A DNA stretch of 64,000 nt from JAUIKM01 sp964445695 (GTDB lineage: Bacteria; Bacteroidota; Ignavibacteria; Kapaibacteriales; UBA7675), in contig CAYULF010000022.1 of the NCBI GenBank assembly GCA_964445695.1, positions 1-64,000 of the forward strand. The letters are read 5' to 3'. How positions within the stretch are numbered: the stretch's first letter is position 1; each line of letters starts with the position of its first letter. Shown one piece after another: positions 7,810 through 17,085 of the stretch. The notes beneath the pieces are model-generated. The model was not told the origin of the DNA, did no database searches, and worked only from the letters and a program-made list of their open reading frames with translations. The position numbers were made by a program, and so were the translations under genes.

Positions 7810-10800
7810 ATGCACGATTCAGCCCTTCTGAATTTTATGTTGGTTTTCGGCGGTATCATCGTCGCCGGATTCCTCGGGAACATACTGTTCCGACTCACGA
7901 AAATACCTTCCGTGCTGTTACTGATGATTCTGGGAGCCATTCTGGGTCCGATCATCGGCGCGGAGCGCGTTGGCGAAATCCAGGGCTATGCGTCGTACTT
8001 CGGCACGGTGGCTCTGCTTATCATTTTGTTCGAGGGCGGCCTCGACCTGGATTTGCGGACAGTTGTGCAGCAGCTGGGCAAGTCCATATTCCTCACCGTC
8101 TCTGTGTTTGTGCTTTCCGTCGTGTTCACGATGCTGTTTGCCGTGTACGTGATGGAGATGGAAACAATCCAGGCGCTTCTGCTCGGCGGCATTGTCGGCG
8201 GTACAAGTCCGGCAATTATCCTGCCGATTGTCAACAAACTCCGCGTCGGCGAACAGTTCAAGACTATCATGTTTCTTGAGCCCGCGCTGGCCGACGTTCT
8301 TATTATCGTCACTGCGATTATCGGCGTTGAGGTCTACACCACGCAGACCACTGATACCGTTGCGATTGTCGGCGATTTTGTCCAGCTCATCGGCGTGGCC
8401 ATTGTGCTTGCCGTCGTGGGCGGAGCCATCTGGGCGCGGGTGATCGGCAGCTTGCGCGGCGAATCCGTGTCTTACATGCTGACGCTTGGTTTTCTCTTTC
8501 TGCTGTACTGGCTGGCGGAGATTATCGGCGCCAGCGGCGTGATTGCCGTCTTTTTCTTCGGCATGGTGCTGGCCAATGTGGAGGGAACCTTGCAGCGCGT
8601 CAGCGGCGGCATCAGGCGTATGTTGGGCATTCGCGTCGACGCCACGAAGTTTGCGCTGGACGACTTTGTCCACAACATCACTATTGAGCTCTCTTTCCTC
8701 GTTCGTGTCTTTTTCTTTGTGTTACTCGGTCTGCTGCTGAATCTGGACGATCTGACCTTTGATCGAATGATTCAGATCTTGCTGATCACCCTGATGTGTG
8801 TATCGGCGCGATTTGTGGGCGTCTGGATCTTCCAGAAACTGAACCGCAGCTTTACGAGCTACGAAAATCTGATCATGCACAGCATGATGCCGCGCGGTCT
8901 GGCCACGGCCGTTGTGGCATTTTTCATCTTCGACCTGAGCATCAGCGGCACCGAGTACTTTCCGCTCTACGCTCTTGGCGTCATCTTCCTGACCAATATC
9001 ATCATGACTGGTCTTGTGGCGGTGGCGGAGCGCCGGCACAGCTCCTCGCTCAAAAAAGAGCGGAAAAAGACCGAAGAAGAAGTGGGCGGCGACGAGCTTT
9101 CAGCCGAAGAACGCGCGGGCATAGCCGCCGACGCGACGACGCAGGACAAAAGCACGCAGCGACAAACAAAAGAATCAGAATCAGGTCCGGAATCCCCGGA
9201 CAAGGAAGCGATACCGCAAAACGACGCGTCGGAAATCCCCGAACCGGACCCGAATCTTTCGGCCGGAGTGCACAAAGCCGTCGCCCGCGACGTAGAAACG
9301 GTCACGCGCGCAGATGCCCGCAAGGTAGCCGCCGACACGCCCGGAGCCGAGGAACCCGACACCGATGAGTGGATGGAAGGCGAACACCACGGCACCTTCC
9401 ACGATCGCATCGTCAATCTGCTGCGGATCAAACCGCGCCGCTTTCGCGATATCGACTACGTGTCGACGCGTTCGCTGCGCCTGACGAACTTCGTCTACTG
9501 GCTGCAGATTTTTGCAACGACCATGATCACCATCCTCGGCCTGATGATGGAGAGCTCGGAAGTCGTCCTGGCGGGCATGCTGATTTCGCCGATTCTGTCG
9601 ATGTTCAATTCGCTCGGCATGTCGCTGACCGAAGGGGACATTTACATGTTCCTGAAGGGCTTTGTCAAGCTGCTTCTGACGGCCGGCGTGATTGTGTTTC
9701 TGAGTGCGATCGTTGCTGCCTCGGTGCCTTTTACCGGTGTGCCGGAGTCGATTCTCGACCGTATGCAGCCGACGCTGCTGGACTTTGCGCTGGCATTTAT
9801 CGTCGGCATTTTTGTTCCGATTGTGATGTTGCGCGGTCGTCAGGTTGAGATTTTTGCGCTCTCCCCGATCGTCGCGCTGCTGGTGTTTCCCTCGCTGGCC
9901 GTCGTGGGGTACGGACTTGGTTCGGGCAGCAAAGCCGATGCGCTGCTGCCGTTGATTTCGGGCGGTCTCCTCTCGGTCATCGCCGTCTGTGTGGCGCTGT
10001 TTCTGGGCGCGGTACTTGTTCTGCTGACGCTGGGCGTCGTGCGCCACGAAGCGTCCGACTACATCCGCGAGTGGAAGAAAAAGGAGTTGACGCACGGCGT
10101 TCTTGCACGCATTCTGCGGCCGCTGGGCGTAACGCGATTTCTGGGTACGGCGGGCACGCCCGGCGCGCGCGTGGTTGTGCTGGCCCTGTTCTGCCTTGCG
10201 GTGATAATCCCGTTGCAGCGGGCGGTCAACGATGTGTCCGAGACCTATGCCGTCGAGGAAACGATCAAGGAACTCGCCAAGCGTTTTGAAGTGCGCGACC
10301 GCTCGTCGATCACTTCACTCGACGTGGAGCGCGGCGAAAAAGCGATTACGGTTCGCATCCGCGTTTCGACCAAACAGTACTTCACCAATTACGACATCAA
10401 CGAATTTGAGAACGAAGCGCTGGCACGGCTGGATAAATCCACGAACCTGATCCTCGTGCAGAGCCGCGGCCACGTCGGCGCCGTCAGCGAAAATGAAGAC
10501 GAAAATCAGTCGCGTCCGACGGTGCTGGAAACCGACTTCATGCGCGGTCTGCGCGGCCTGGAAAATGCGTATCGCGAAGCACTGGTGTCCGTCACAGCCG
10601 TTGAAGAAGCCGAATTCTTCGGATTTGCAACGCGCATGGCGCCGCTGAGCGGGCGCGGCATTACGGTGGTAAGTTACCTGGCGGACCAGGCGCTGCCGCG
10701 TTCCTCGCTGAGCCTGGTCAAATCGAATATCGCGACGGAGCTGGGCGTGGACACGTCGATGGTTCAATTGCGTTGGATTCCGCGCACAATGCGCGCGCAA

Positions 10801-11052
10801 CGACCGTTACTGGATGAAATGCGCGGACCGGGCTACTACCAGAGCGCCGGACACCTGCTGGAGGAGTACCCGGAACTTTCGGCATCGATTTACGGTCCGC
10901 ACGGCATCAACGTCACGGAGATCGACAATGCATTCGACAACCTGCGGCGTCGCCATCCCGACCTTGTGGCGCACTCGCGTCTGACTTTTTACCGTTCGGA
11001 TACGCTGGTGGACAGCTATGTGCTGGTGTTGCGGCTGAATAATCGGCGGTGA
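7810..11052 (+). CDS. Cation:proton antiporter fused to a DUF389 membrane domain
   Basis: The ATG at 7810 gives 1080 residues; a TTG three codons earlier also fits. Residues 1-405 form a CPA-type Na+(K+)/H+ exchanger domain with about 12 helices (LFRLTKIPSVLLLMILGAILG, LFEGGLDLDL, GGIVGGTSPAIILPIV, MHSMMPRGLATAVVAFF). A charged, Glu/Lys/Ser-rich linker spans about 410-520. A second membrane domain (about 550-750) carries DUF389 hallmarks: GMLISPILSMFNSLGMSLTEGD and LDRMQPTLLDFALAFIVG. The last 330 residues contain one more hydrophobic segment (VVVLALFCLAVIIPLQ) and a soluble alpha/beta part. CPA exchangers move Na+ or K+ against H+ across the inner membrane. DUF389 has no agreed role. The fusion implies a functional tie between the two. 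It is followed by a bidirectional terminator. Confidence 0.85.
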   Translation: MHDSALLNFMLVFGGIIVAGFLGNILFRLTKIPSVLLLMILGAILGPIIGAERVGEIQGYASYFGTVALLIILFEGGLDLDLRTVVQQLGKSIFLTVSVFVLSVVFTMLFAVYVMEMETIQALLLGGIVGGTSPAIILPIVNKLRVGEQFKTIMFLEPALADVLIIVTAIIGVEVYTTQTTDTVAIVGDFVQLIGVAIVLAVVGGAIWARVIGSLRGESVSYMLTLGFLFLLYWLAEIIGASGVIAVFFFGMVLANVEGTLQRVSGGIRRMLGIRVDATKFALDDFVHNITIELSFLVRVFFFVLLGLLLNLDDLTFDRMIQILLITLMCVSARFVGVWIFQKLNRSFTSYENLIMHSMMPRGLATAVVAFFIFDLSISGTEYFPLYALGVIFLTNIIMTGLVAVAERRHSSSLKKERKKTEEEVGGDELSAEERAGIAADATTQDKSTQRQTKESESGPESPDKEAIPQNDASEIPEPDPNLSAGVHKAVARDVETVTRADARKVAADTPGAEEPDTDEWMEGEHHGTFHDRIVNLLRIKPRRFRDIDYVSTRSLRLTNFVYWLQIFATTMITILGLMMESSEVVLAGMLISPILSMFNSLGMSLTEGDIYMFLKGFVKLLLTAGVIVFLSAIVAASVPFTGVPESILDRMQPTLLDFALAFIVGIFVPIVMLRGRQVEIFALSPIVALLVFPSLAVVGYGLGSGSKADALLPLISGGLLSVIAVCVALFLGAVLVLLTLGVVRHEASDYIREWKKKELTHGVLARILRPLGVTRFLGTAGTPGARVVVLALFCLAVIIPLQRAVNDVSETYAVEETIKELAKRFEVRDRSSITSLDVERGEKAITVRIRVSTKQYFTNYDINEFENEALARLDKSTNLILVQSRGHVGAVSENEDENQSRPTVLETDFMRGLRGLENAYREALVSVTAVEEAEFFGFATRMAPLSGRGITVVSYLADQALPRSSLSLVKSNIATELGVDTSMVQLRWIPRTMRAQRPLLDEMRGPGYYQSAGHLLEEYPELSASIYGPHGINVTEIDNAFDNLRRRHPDLVAHSRLTFYRSDTLVDSYVLVLRLNNRR

Positions 11053-11100
11053 AACCGAGCGTGCGGTTTTAGGGTCTGAAAGGCCTGAATGACTGGATAA

Positions 11101-11142
11101 AAAAAGAGCTGTGAGCCCTAAGGGCTCACAGCTCTTTTTTTT
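11101..11142. terminator. Bidirectional palindromic terminator
   Basis: An almost perfect palindrome centred on AGCCCTAAGGGCT has a 16-bp stem and flanking A and T runs, so it can act in both directions. It lies between the convergent genes ending at 11052 and 11190. The same stem recurs at 17042-17079 with only the central base changed. Confidence 0.9.
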
Positions 11143-11189
11143 GTCAAACTTCGAGAAGTCGTCGAACCGTTTCAGGCTAAAACTGCGAA

Positions 11190-12335
11190 TCAACCGGCTG
11201 CAAGCGCCTTGTCCAGATCGGCGATCAGGTCCTCTTTTTCTTCGATGCCGACGGAAAGACGAATCAGGCCGTCGGTGATGCCGAGGCGCTGACGGTTCTC
11301 GGGCGGAATGCTGCCGTGCGTCATCGACGCCGGATAGTTGATCAGAGATTCGACGCCGCCGAGCGATTCGGCCAGCAGGAAGAGTTCCGTGCTGCGCGCA
11401 AAAGCATGCGCTTTTTCCGAGCTGCCCAGATCGATCGAAATCATGCCGCCGAAACCTTTCATCTGGCGTTTGGCCAGTTCGTGCTGCGGGTGCGATTCCA
11501 GGCCCGGATAGTAGATTTTCTGAACGGCGGGATGCGCTTCCAGGTGAGCAGCAATTGCGCGCGCATTTTCATCGTGGCGCTGCATGCGAACCGCCAGCGT
11601 TTTGGTCGAGCGCAAGCACAGCCAGCAGTCAAAAGGCCCCGGAACTGCACCGATGGAATTCTGCAGCACCGCCAGGCGCCCGCCCAGCTCGTCCGTTTTT
11701 GTTACCAGAAGGCCGCTCACAAGGTCGGAATGTCCGCCGAGGTATTTCGTAGCGGAGTGCATGACGATATCCGCGCCGAGGTCGAGCGGGCGCTGCAGAC
11801 AGGGCGTCATGAAAGTGTTGTCGACCACAAACAGCGTGTTGTGCGCGTGCGCAATTTCAGCCACCGCCGCCAGATCCGTCAGGTTCATCATCGGATTCGT
11901 GGGCGACTCGGAGAAAACCATGCGCGTGTTCGGTTTGATGGCCGCCGCGACGTTTTCCGGATTGCGCATATCGACGTAGGTGAAATCCAGTCCAAAGCGG
12001 CGGAACACGGTCTCAAACAGGCGGAAGGTGCCGCCGTACATGTCTTCGGCCGCCACGATGTGATCGCCCTGGGAAAACAGCCGCAGCAAGGTGTCCAGCG
12101 CCGCAGATCCACTTGCAAAAGCCAGGCCGCGCGCGCCGTTTTCCAGCGCCGCGATGTTCGTCTCCCAACTGCGGCGCGTCGGATTGTCCGTGCGCGAATA
12201 CTCAAATCCCTTGTGCCGGCCGACTTCTTCCTGCGCGTATGTCGAGGTCTGGTACAGCGGTACCGTCACGGCTCCCGTGCGTTCTTCGGGTTCCTGTCCA
12301 ACGTGAATGGCGGTCGTTGCAAATCCGTACTTCAT
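11190..12335 (-). CDS. Cystathionine gamma-synthase/lyase-type PLP enzyme
   Basis: The ATG at 12335 (381 residues) is preferred over one six codons upstream because AGGA lies five bases before it. Cys/Met-metabolism PLP-enzyme motifs are complete: PLYQTSTY, YSRTDNPTR, FASGSAA, DMYGGTFRLF, ESPTNP, VVDNTFMTP, HSATKYLGGHSD with the PLP-binding lysine near residue 197, and ESLGGVESLINYPASMTH. The family catalyses gamma- or alpha,gamma-elimination/replacement, linking homoserine esters or cystathionine with cysteine and homocysteine in the cytoplasm. Sequence alone does not separate synthase (MetB) from lyase. The lack of adjacent sulfur genes gives no help. The gene converges with the antiporter fusion. 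Confidence 0.9.
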   Translation of the reverse strand: MKYGFATTAIHVGQEPEERTGAVTVPLYQTSTYAQEEVGRHKGFEYSRTDNPTRRSWETNIAALENGARGLAFASGSAALDTLLRLFSQGDHIVAAEDMYGGTFRLFETVFRRFGLDFTYVDMRNPENVAAAIKPNTRMVFSESPTNPMMNLTDLAAVAEIAHAHNTLFVVDNTFMTPCLQRPLDLGADIVMHSATKYLGGHSDLVSGLLVTKTDELGGRLAVLQNSIGAVPGPFDCWLCLRSTKTLAVRMQRHDENARAIAAHLEAHPAVQKIYYPGLESHPQHELAKRQMKGFGGMISIDLGSSEKAHAFARSTELFLLAESLGGVESLINYPASMTHGSIPPENRQRLGITDGLIRLSVGIEEKEDLIADLDKALAAG

Positions 12336-12400
12336 AACTTCCTGCAGATTCATGTGCTTTTGAGTGAGTAATTCAATTGCGGGCTTGCCGTGTCCGGCTG

Positions 12401-14107
12401 TCAGCGACGGTCGAACTCGGCGCCTATCAGCGCGGGGAGTTCAAATTCATGCGAGCCAAACAAAGAAAAAGGCATCCGTGTGGAAAGTATGATCTGGCCG
12501 AATTCGGAAGTTTCCATGTTCCAGGCCAGGTCCAGGCGCAGGACGTCGCGCCCGCTCAGCCAGTCGTGATGCAGTCGCAGTCCAACTCCCGCGGCGCTAT
12601 GGACGCGCTGATCGGCGATTTGTTGATCCAGGTTCCACACGACGCCCGCATCGTAAAACGCCGCCGCTTCCAATCCCATGCGAGGAGTGCCGACGACCGG
12701 GTTGAGGCGCAATTCCAGCGTTGCCAGGAGCGTGTTGTCGCCCACGAGTAGATTGGCGTCGTAGGCGCGCAGCCCGGCGTGATTATCCAGTACAGCCTGG
12801 CGTTGGGCCGGCCAGTTCCACGAAGTTTGCTGGGCAATTCGACCGGCGAGCATAACGTGTTCGGTCAGCTCAAAATGTCCCAGCCCTTCGGTTCTCAGGT
12901 GCGTATATCGCGCTGCGCCGTCGCGAAATCCGCTGCCCGCTCCCAACATCCCATACAAATACATTTTTTTGTTTACCATCGCGCTGGAAGCAGCCGAGCC
13001 GCCGGCATACACAAAGTGTTCGCCCGTGGAACCGACGGGAAAAAACTTGCCGAAGGCGACATTTCCGCGCGCTCCCAGAGGCGTCGTAACGCTGCCGTCG
13101 GAATCGACAAAAGCGCTGCCGAAGTCCTGCGCCAGCGATGAAAAACCCACCAGAACGTAGCCGCTGCCTTCCGCCGCACCGCGCCATTCATTGTCGCTGA
13201 CCATCTGCGGCAGGTAGCCAATCAGAGCGCCGGCGAAAAAGCGATCTTCTTCAATAAAAGCGCGGTTGACCCAGGCTTCCAGTTTGATGCGTTGGTCCTG
13301 GATTTCCGCCTGCGGGCGGCGGTAGTCGTAAGCACGGCCGTGCTCGCCCTGCGCTCTGAGGCCAATACTCAAACGGTCATAGGGCGAGGAATAGGGCAGA
13401 GCCAGGGCTGCCGACCATGCAAACGTCGTTGAGTTTGAATCGGCGTCGCCGTACTCGGTCAGACGGGCGGAAGCCTGCGCGGCCAGTGCGGCCGGCAGAG
13501 GAAGGTACAGTTCCGCAGCCGTTTCGTGAAACATGTCGTTTTCGGAGGAGTGCCGATGCGACAGCGCAAATGGTCCGGCGCGCGTTTCATCTGCGACAAA
13601 CGGCAGGCCGGGCAGGACAAGGGACAGTCCAAAATCTTCCTGCTCGCCGCCGATATCGATCTGCGGCATGGGCAGCGGCAGCGGGCGATCCTGCACTACG
13701 ATGCGGATGTTTGCCTCGCGAGGAGCAATCTCATCGATTTCAAGCTGAACGTCGCTGAATTTGCCGGAGCGAAGCAGCGTCCAGCGCGCCTCCAGCAATG
13801 TCAACGAGTCGACCATGTCGCCTTCGCGGAAAATCAGCAGATCGTTGAGCGTTGAAGTGGAAATGGATTCGCGCGTCAGCGAGGGGAAGCCGGGCGCAGC
13901 GGCATTTTCGTACTCGATGGCACGCACGCGCCACTCGGGCCAGTCTGAGTCGGGCGTTGATACCGGTTCGCGGTCGGGATTCTGAACGACGGCTACACTA
14001 AAAAAGGAAGTAGCCGGGACAGGTTCGGGCTGCGCGGCGTCGAGTGGCATAGGGCTGCACACTGCAAGACAAACAAGAGCAAAAGTCAGGGCGAAGCTTT
14101 GCAACAT
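12401..14107 (-). CDS. BamA/Omp85-superfamily outer-membrane barrel with one POTRA-like domain
   Basis: The protein has 568 residues with a signal peptide (LTFALVCLAVCSPMPLDA). Residues about 80-150 look like a POTRA domain (LLIFREGDMVDSLTLLEARWTLLRSGKFSDVQLEI ... IRIVVQDRPLP), with the turn-start-of-path pattern typical of BamA, TamA and ShlB. The remaining 400 or so residues alternate short beta strands and polar turns, as in a 16-strand barrel, but the canonical VRGY lid motif was not found and only one POTRA is present. It is shorter than BamA (about 800 residues). It may insert or translocate an outer-membrane substrate, or act with the FadL-like protein encoded divergently 127 nt away. 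The function is unassigned. Confidence 0.65.
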   Translation of the reverse strand: MLQSFALTFALVCLAVCSPMPLDAAQPEPVPATSFFSVAVVQNPDREPVSTPDSDWPEWRVRAIEYENAAAPGFPSLTRESISTSTLNDLLIFREGDMVDSLTLLEARWTLLRSGKFSDVQLEIDEIAPREANIRIVVQDRPLPLPMPQIDIGGEQEDFGLSLVLPGLPFVADETRAGPFALSHRHSSENDMFHETAAELYLPLPAALAAQASARLTEYGDADSNSTTFAWSAALALPYSSPYDRLSIGLRAQGEHGRAYDYRRPQAEIQDQRIKLEAWVNRAFIEEDRFFAGALIGYLPQMVSDNEWRGAAEGSGYVLVGFSSLAQDFGSAFVDSDGSVTTPLGARGNVAFGKFFPVGSTGEHFVYAGGSAASSAMVNKKMYLYGMLGAGSGFRDGAARYTHLRTEGLGHFELTEHVMLAGRIAQQTSWNWPAQRQAVLDNHAGLRAYDANLLVGDNTLLATLELRLNPVVGTPRMGLEAAAFYDAGVVWNLDQQIADQRVHSAAGVGLRLHHDWLSGRDVLRLDLAWNMETSEFGQIILSTRMPFSLFGSHEFELPALIGAEFDRR

Positions 14108-14234
14108 GTAAAATCTGAAAGAGGAGAGCGGCTGCCGTTTCGGCCGCGTGCATGTGAAGCAAAAAATTACTGGCTAGTCTCGGAATTTATGGACAACTTA
14201 ACGCAAATTCTTTAAACCTACGCGAGTGGTCTAC

Positions 14235-15473
14235 ATGAAAAACCTGCTAACACTTGTTTTGTTTGCCATGAGTGCCGGTCCTCTCCTCGCCGGTGGATTT
14301 CAACTGAATGATAACTCCGCCCGTTCCGTAGGAATGGGGTTTAACACCGCATGGCGGGGCGTCGATGCGTCGACGGTATTTTACAATCCGGCCGGGATGA
14401 CGCAATTGCCCGGTGGAGTTCACCTGACGGGCGGCGCGTCGTTTATTGCGCCTGGAGCCAAGTATACCGGAGTTGCAAACTACAATGAGTTTAACACCAC
14501 GGAACTCGAAGACGAAGTGTTTGTCGTTCCGCACTTTTACGGCGTCTGGCACGATGAGGAGAGCGATTTTGCGCTCGGTCTCGGCGTGTTTGTGCCCTTT
14601 GGTCTCGGCACCGAGTGGCCGGAAGGCTGGGTAGGCGAAGCGTTGGCTTTGCGCGCGTCGCTTGAGACGATTGCCATCAACCCGAACATCGCATATGAAA
14701 TGTTCGACGACAAATTGTCCGTCAGTGTCGGTGCCGTGTGGGCCACCAGCACTGTCTTATTGCGTCAGCGAATTGTGTCGTTTGAGCCGCGCCCCACACT
14801 TGAACTGGAAGGCGACGACCAGACTTTTTCGTTTAATGTCGGCGCAACGTGGCAGCCGAGCGAAGACTGGTACATCGGCGCGTCCTATCGCCACAATCTG
14901 GAATTTGAATACGAGGGCGAGTCGAGTTTTGTCAACGATCCGGGCCTGGATCCGCTGTTTCAGGCCGGGCCGGGCGGAACGACAATTAACCTGCCCTTTG
15001 ACCTGCGCGTAGGCGTCGGCTGGCAGGTAACGCCCGAGCTGGCAATTGCCGCGGGCGTTGATTTTGTCGGCTGGTCTTCATACGACACGCTGTCTGTTAA
15101 CTTTGAAAAAGCGCCGGGCAACCCGTCGACATCGCTGACGCTGGACAGCCCGCGCAACTACGAAGATTCGTTTATTTACCAGCTGTCGGCGGAATACCAA
15201 CTGACGGAAACGTCCAGTCTGCGCGGCGGCGTGTATTACGATGCGGTACCGGTTGACGCTATGTACACACAGCCGATTCTTCCCGATGCCGACCGCTATG
15301 GTTTTTCACTTGGGTACGGCGTGTCGCTTGTCGATGGTTTAACCATGGACATCGGTGCTCTGTTTATCATCGGCGCTCAGCGCGAAGTGGAGAACAGCCC
15401 TGTTAACTTCGACGGCATTTACAATGCTTGGGCGAACGTCGGCAGTATCGGTTTCAACTACACCTTCCAGTGA
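14235..15473 (+). CDS. FadL/TodX-type outer-membrane hydrophobic compound channel
   Basis: The ATG at 14235 (412 residues) starts a signal peptide (LLTLVLFAMSAGPLLAG). The mature N-terminus GGFQLNDNSARSVGMGFN and ASTVFYNPAGMTQLPG are signature FadL features: the N-terminal hatch, then the NPAG motif. The rest is an antiparallel beta-barrel ending in GSIGFNYTF with the terminal aromatic residue expected of outer-membrane proteins. Members let long-chain fatty acids or aromatic hydrocarbons diffuse into the outer-membrane wall. The SGNH lipoprotein starting 54 nt downstream on the same strand could release fatty acids from esters for uptake through this channel (inference). Confidence 0.9.
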   Translation: MKNLLTLVLFAMSAGPLLAGGFQLNDNSARSVGMGFNTAWRGVDASTVFYNPAGMTQLPGGVHLTGGASFIAPGAKYTGVANYNEFNTTELEDEVFVVPHFYGVWHDEESDFALGLGVFVPFGLGTEWPEGWVGEALALRASLETIAINPNIAYEMFDDKLSVSVGAVWATSTVLLRQRIVSFEPRPTLELEGDDQTFSFNVGATWQPSEDWYIGASYRHNLEFEYEGESSFVNDPGLDPLFQAGPGGTTINLPFDLRVGVGWQVTPELAIAAGVDFVGWSSYDTLSVNFEKAPGNPSTSLTLDSPRNYEDSFIYQLSAEYQLTETSSLRGGVYYDAVPVDAMYTQPILPDADRYGFSLGYGVSLVDGLTMDIGALFIIGAQREVENSPVNFDGIYNAWANVGSIGFNYTFQ

Positions 15474-15527
15474 AATGCCGCAGGCATTTTGATTTAACTC
15501 TGCATTAAACAATCGGGAAAATACATA

Positions 15528-16889
15528 ATGCAATTAGCAGCACATTTACGCCAAAAATTCGTGCGTCTGAGCTCCGCACTTTGTTTAACTACGCTCGGCG
15601 CTTTACTCTTGTTTGCCTGCGATCCGGATGTGGCGGACCCGTCGTCCACCACGGAGTACGGCAGTCTGCACAGCGGCGCAAATCCGCCGGTTCTGGTGGG
15701 GCTGGGCGGCAGCTTGATTGCCGGTATGCAGGACGGCGCCGTATACGAGCGCGCTTCCGCCAACAGTTTTATGAATCTGATGGCGCAACAGATGGGAATC
15801 ACGGATTTTGAATATCCGTTGGTTCCCGATCCGGGCGCGGGTTTTTCGCGCGTACGTCTGCATGGCTTCGACGCAATGGGCAATCCGATTTCGACGCGCC
15901 GAACCGAACTGACGCCGCCGTCAAACCTTGACCTTGCGCGCGCATACAATGTTCTCGGCGTTCCGGGCGCACTGCTGTCGGACATGATGTTCGAAGGCAA
16001 TTTTGCGGCTCACCCGAATCCCTTTCTGGCTTCTGTGGCGCGCAATCCCGCATTCGGTGCATCGCTGGTGGCTCAGGCCGCCGGACTCCAGCCGGATGTT
16101 CTGATTATCTGGACCGGCAACAACGACGTGCTGTTGTGGGCCAACTCCGGCGGCGACGGCAGCGGCGGATTGAGCGAGCCCACGACGCCGGAAGCGTTCG
16201 ATGCATTGTACAATCAGTTGCTCGACAAAGTCGCCGAGCTGATGCCGAACACAAAAGTCATTGTACTTAACATTCCTGACATTCCGACGGCGCCGTTTTT
16301 CACGACCTTGCCCTGGAATATTCTGCCGCTGGATGCTGCCACGGCTGCGCAGTTAAACGCAGTGCCGGCATATCAGGCGCTGGGAATTTCCTTCCAGGCC
16401 GGACAAAACGGCCCTGTCTATGTTAACACTGCGGCTACGGGTGGAATTAAACAGGCCGTCGAGGGCGACCTGCTCCTGCTGACCTTGCCGACCGACTCGC
16501 TTGCGGCAGGATGGGGCAGCGCGGTGCCGATTCCGGATCGCTATGTTCTGGACGCGGCTGAGACTGCGATTGTCCAGGCGCACATTGATGCGTACAACCA
16601 GTCGATCAGCGCTGCGGTCGCCAAACACGCCAACGTGTCGCTCTTTGATGCGAATGCCGTGTTTTCGCAGATTAACGCCCAGGGCTATCCGATGGTTGGC
16701 TCTTCACCGCTGACATCGGCGTTTATTTCCGGTGGCATCTTCAGCCTGGACGGCATCCATCCCTGCTCGCGAGGCTACGGCATGGTTGCGAATGAACTGC
16801 TGACGATGATCAACACGAACTATGACGCCGATCTGCCGCTGGTCCAGCTGCCTCTGTTGCCGGCGGTCTATCTGGACGACATCCCCTGA
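15528..16889 (+). CDS. SGNH/GDSL hydrolase lipoprotein
   Basis: This 453-residue protein has a lipobox (LLLFAC, Cys at about 31), so it is lipid-anchored. SGNH blocks are visible: LGGSLIAG (block I, nucleophile serine in GGSL instead of GDSL), TGNND (block III, Gly and Asn of the oxyanion hole plus Asp) and DGIHPCSRGYG (block V, catalytic Asp and His). The typical spacing is preserved although the chain is longer than simple esterases (about 200-250 residues), with an insertion between blocks III and V. It probably hydrolyses lipid or acyl esters in the periplasm or at the outer membrane. Its position 54 nt after fadL-like suggests co-transcription. A strong hairpin terminator follows. Confidence 0.85.
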   Translation: MQLAAHLRQKFVRLSSALCLTTLGALLLFACDPDVADPSSTTEYGSLHSGANPPVLVGLGGSLIAGMQDGAVYERASANSFMNLMAQQMGITDFEYPLVPDPGAGFSRVRLHGFDAMGNPISTRRTELTPPSNLDLARAYNVLGVPGALLSDMMFEGNFAAHPNPFLASVARNPAFGASLVAQAAGLQPDVLIIWTGNNDVLLWANSGGDGSGGLSEPTTPEAFDALYNQLLDKVAELMPNTKVIVLNIPDIPTAPFFTTLPWNILPLDAATAAQLNAVPAYQALGISFQAGQNGPVYVNTAATGGIKQAVEGDLLLLTLPTDSLAAGWGSAVPIPDRYVLDAAETAIVQAHIDAYNQSISAAVAKHANVSLFDANAVFSQINAQGYPMVGSSPLTSAFISGGIFSLDGIHPCSRGYGMVANELLTMINTNYDADLPLVQLPLLPAVYLDDIP

Positions 16890-16924
16890 TTTGAAGGTGG
16901 ATTGGTTTACAATTGTATTAAACA

Positions 16925-16955
16925 AACAGCCGCTCCGGATTCCGGAGCGGCTGTT
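16925..16955 (+). terminator. Terminator after the SGNH gene
   Basis: A perfect GC-rich stem AACAGCCGCTCCGGA with its complement is followed by a T-rich stretch (GTTGTTGTTTC). It directly follows the stop of the SGNH lipoprotein gene. ATTAAACAAAC precedes it, the same run seen before the hairpins at 46995 and 50178. Confidence 0.75.
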
Positions 16956-17041
16956 GTTGTTTCTGGGGGCTACCGTGTGGATGAAAGAGAAGTGGGCCGG
17001 ATTGGCTGTTGAATTTGCACGCACACTACGTAAAACTACGT

Positions 17042-17079
17042 AAGAGCTGTGAGCCCTTAGGGCTCACAGCTCTTTTTTT
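17042..17079. terminator. Bidirectional palindromic terminator, second copy
   Basis: The stem is the same as at 11101-11142 (AAGAGCTGTGAGCCCT and its complement), with a T instead of A at the centre and a T run on the right. It lies just before the end of the minus-strand carboxylase gene, again between convergent genes. Confidence 0.85.
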
Positions 17080-17085
17080 CAGCGC

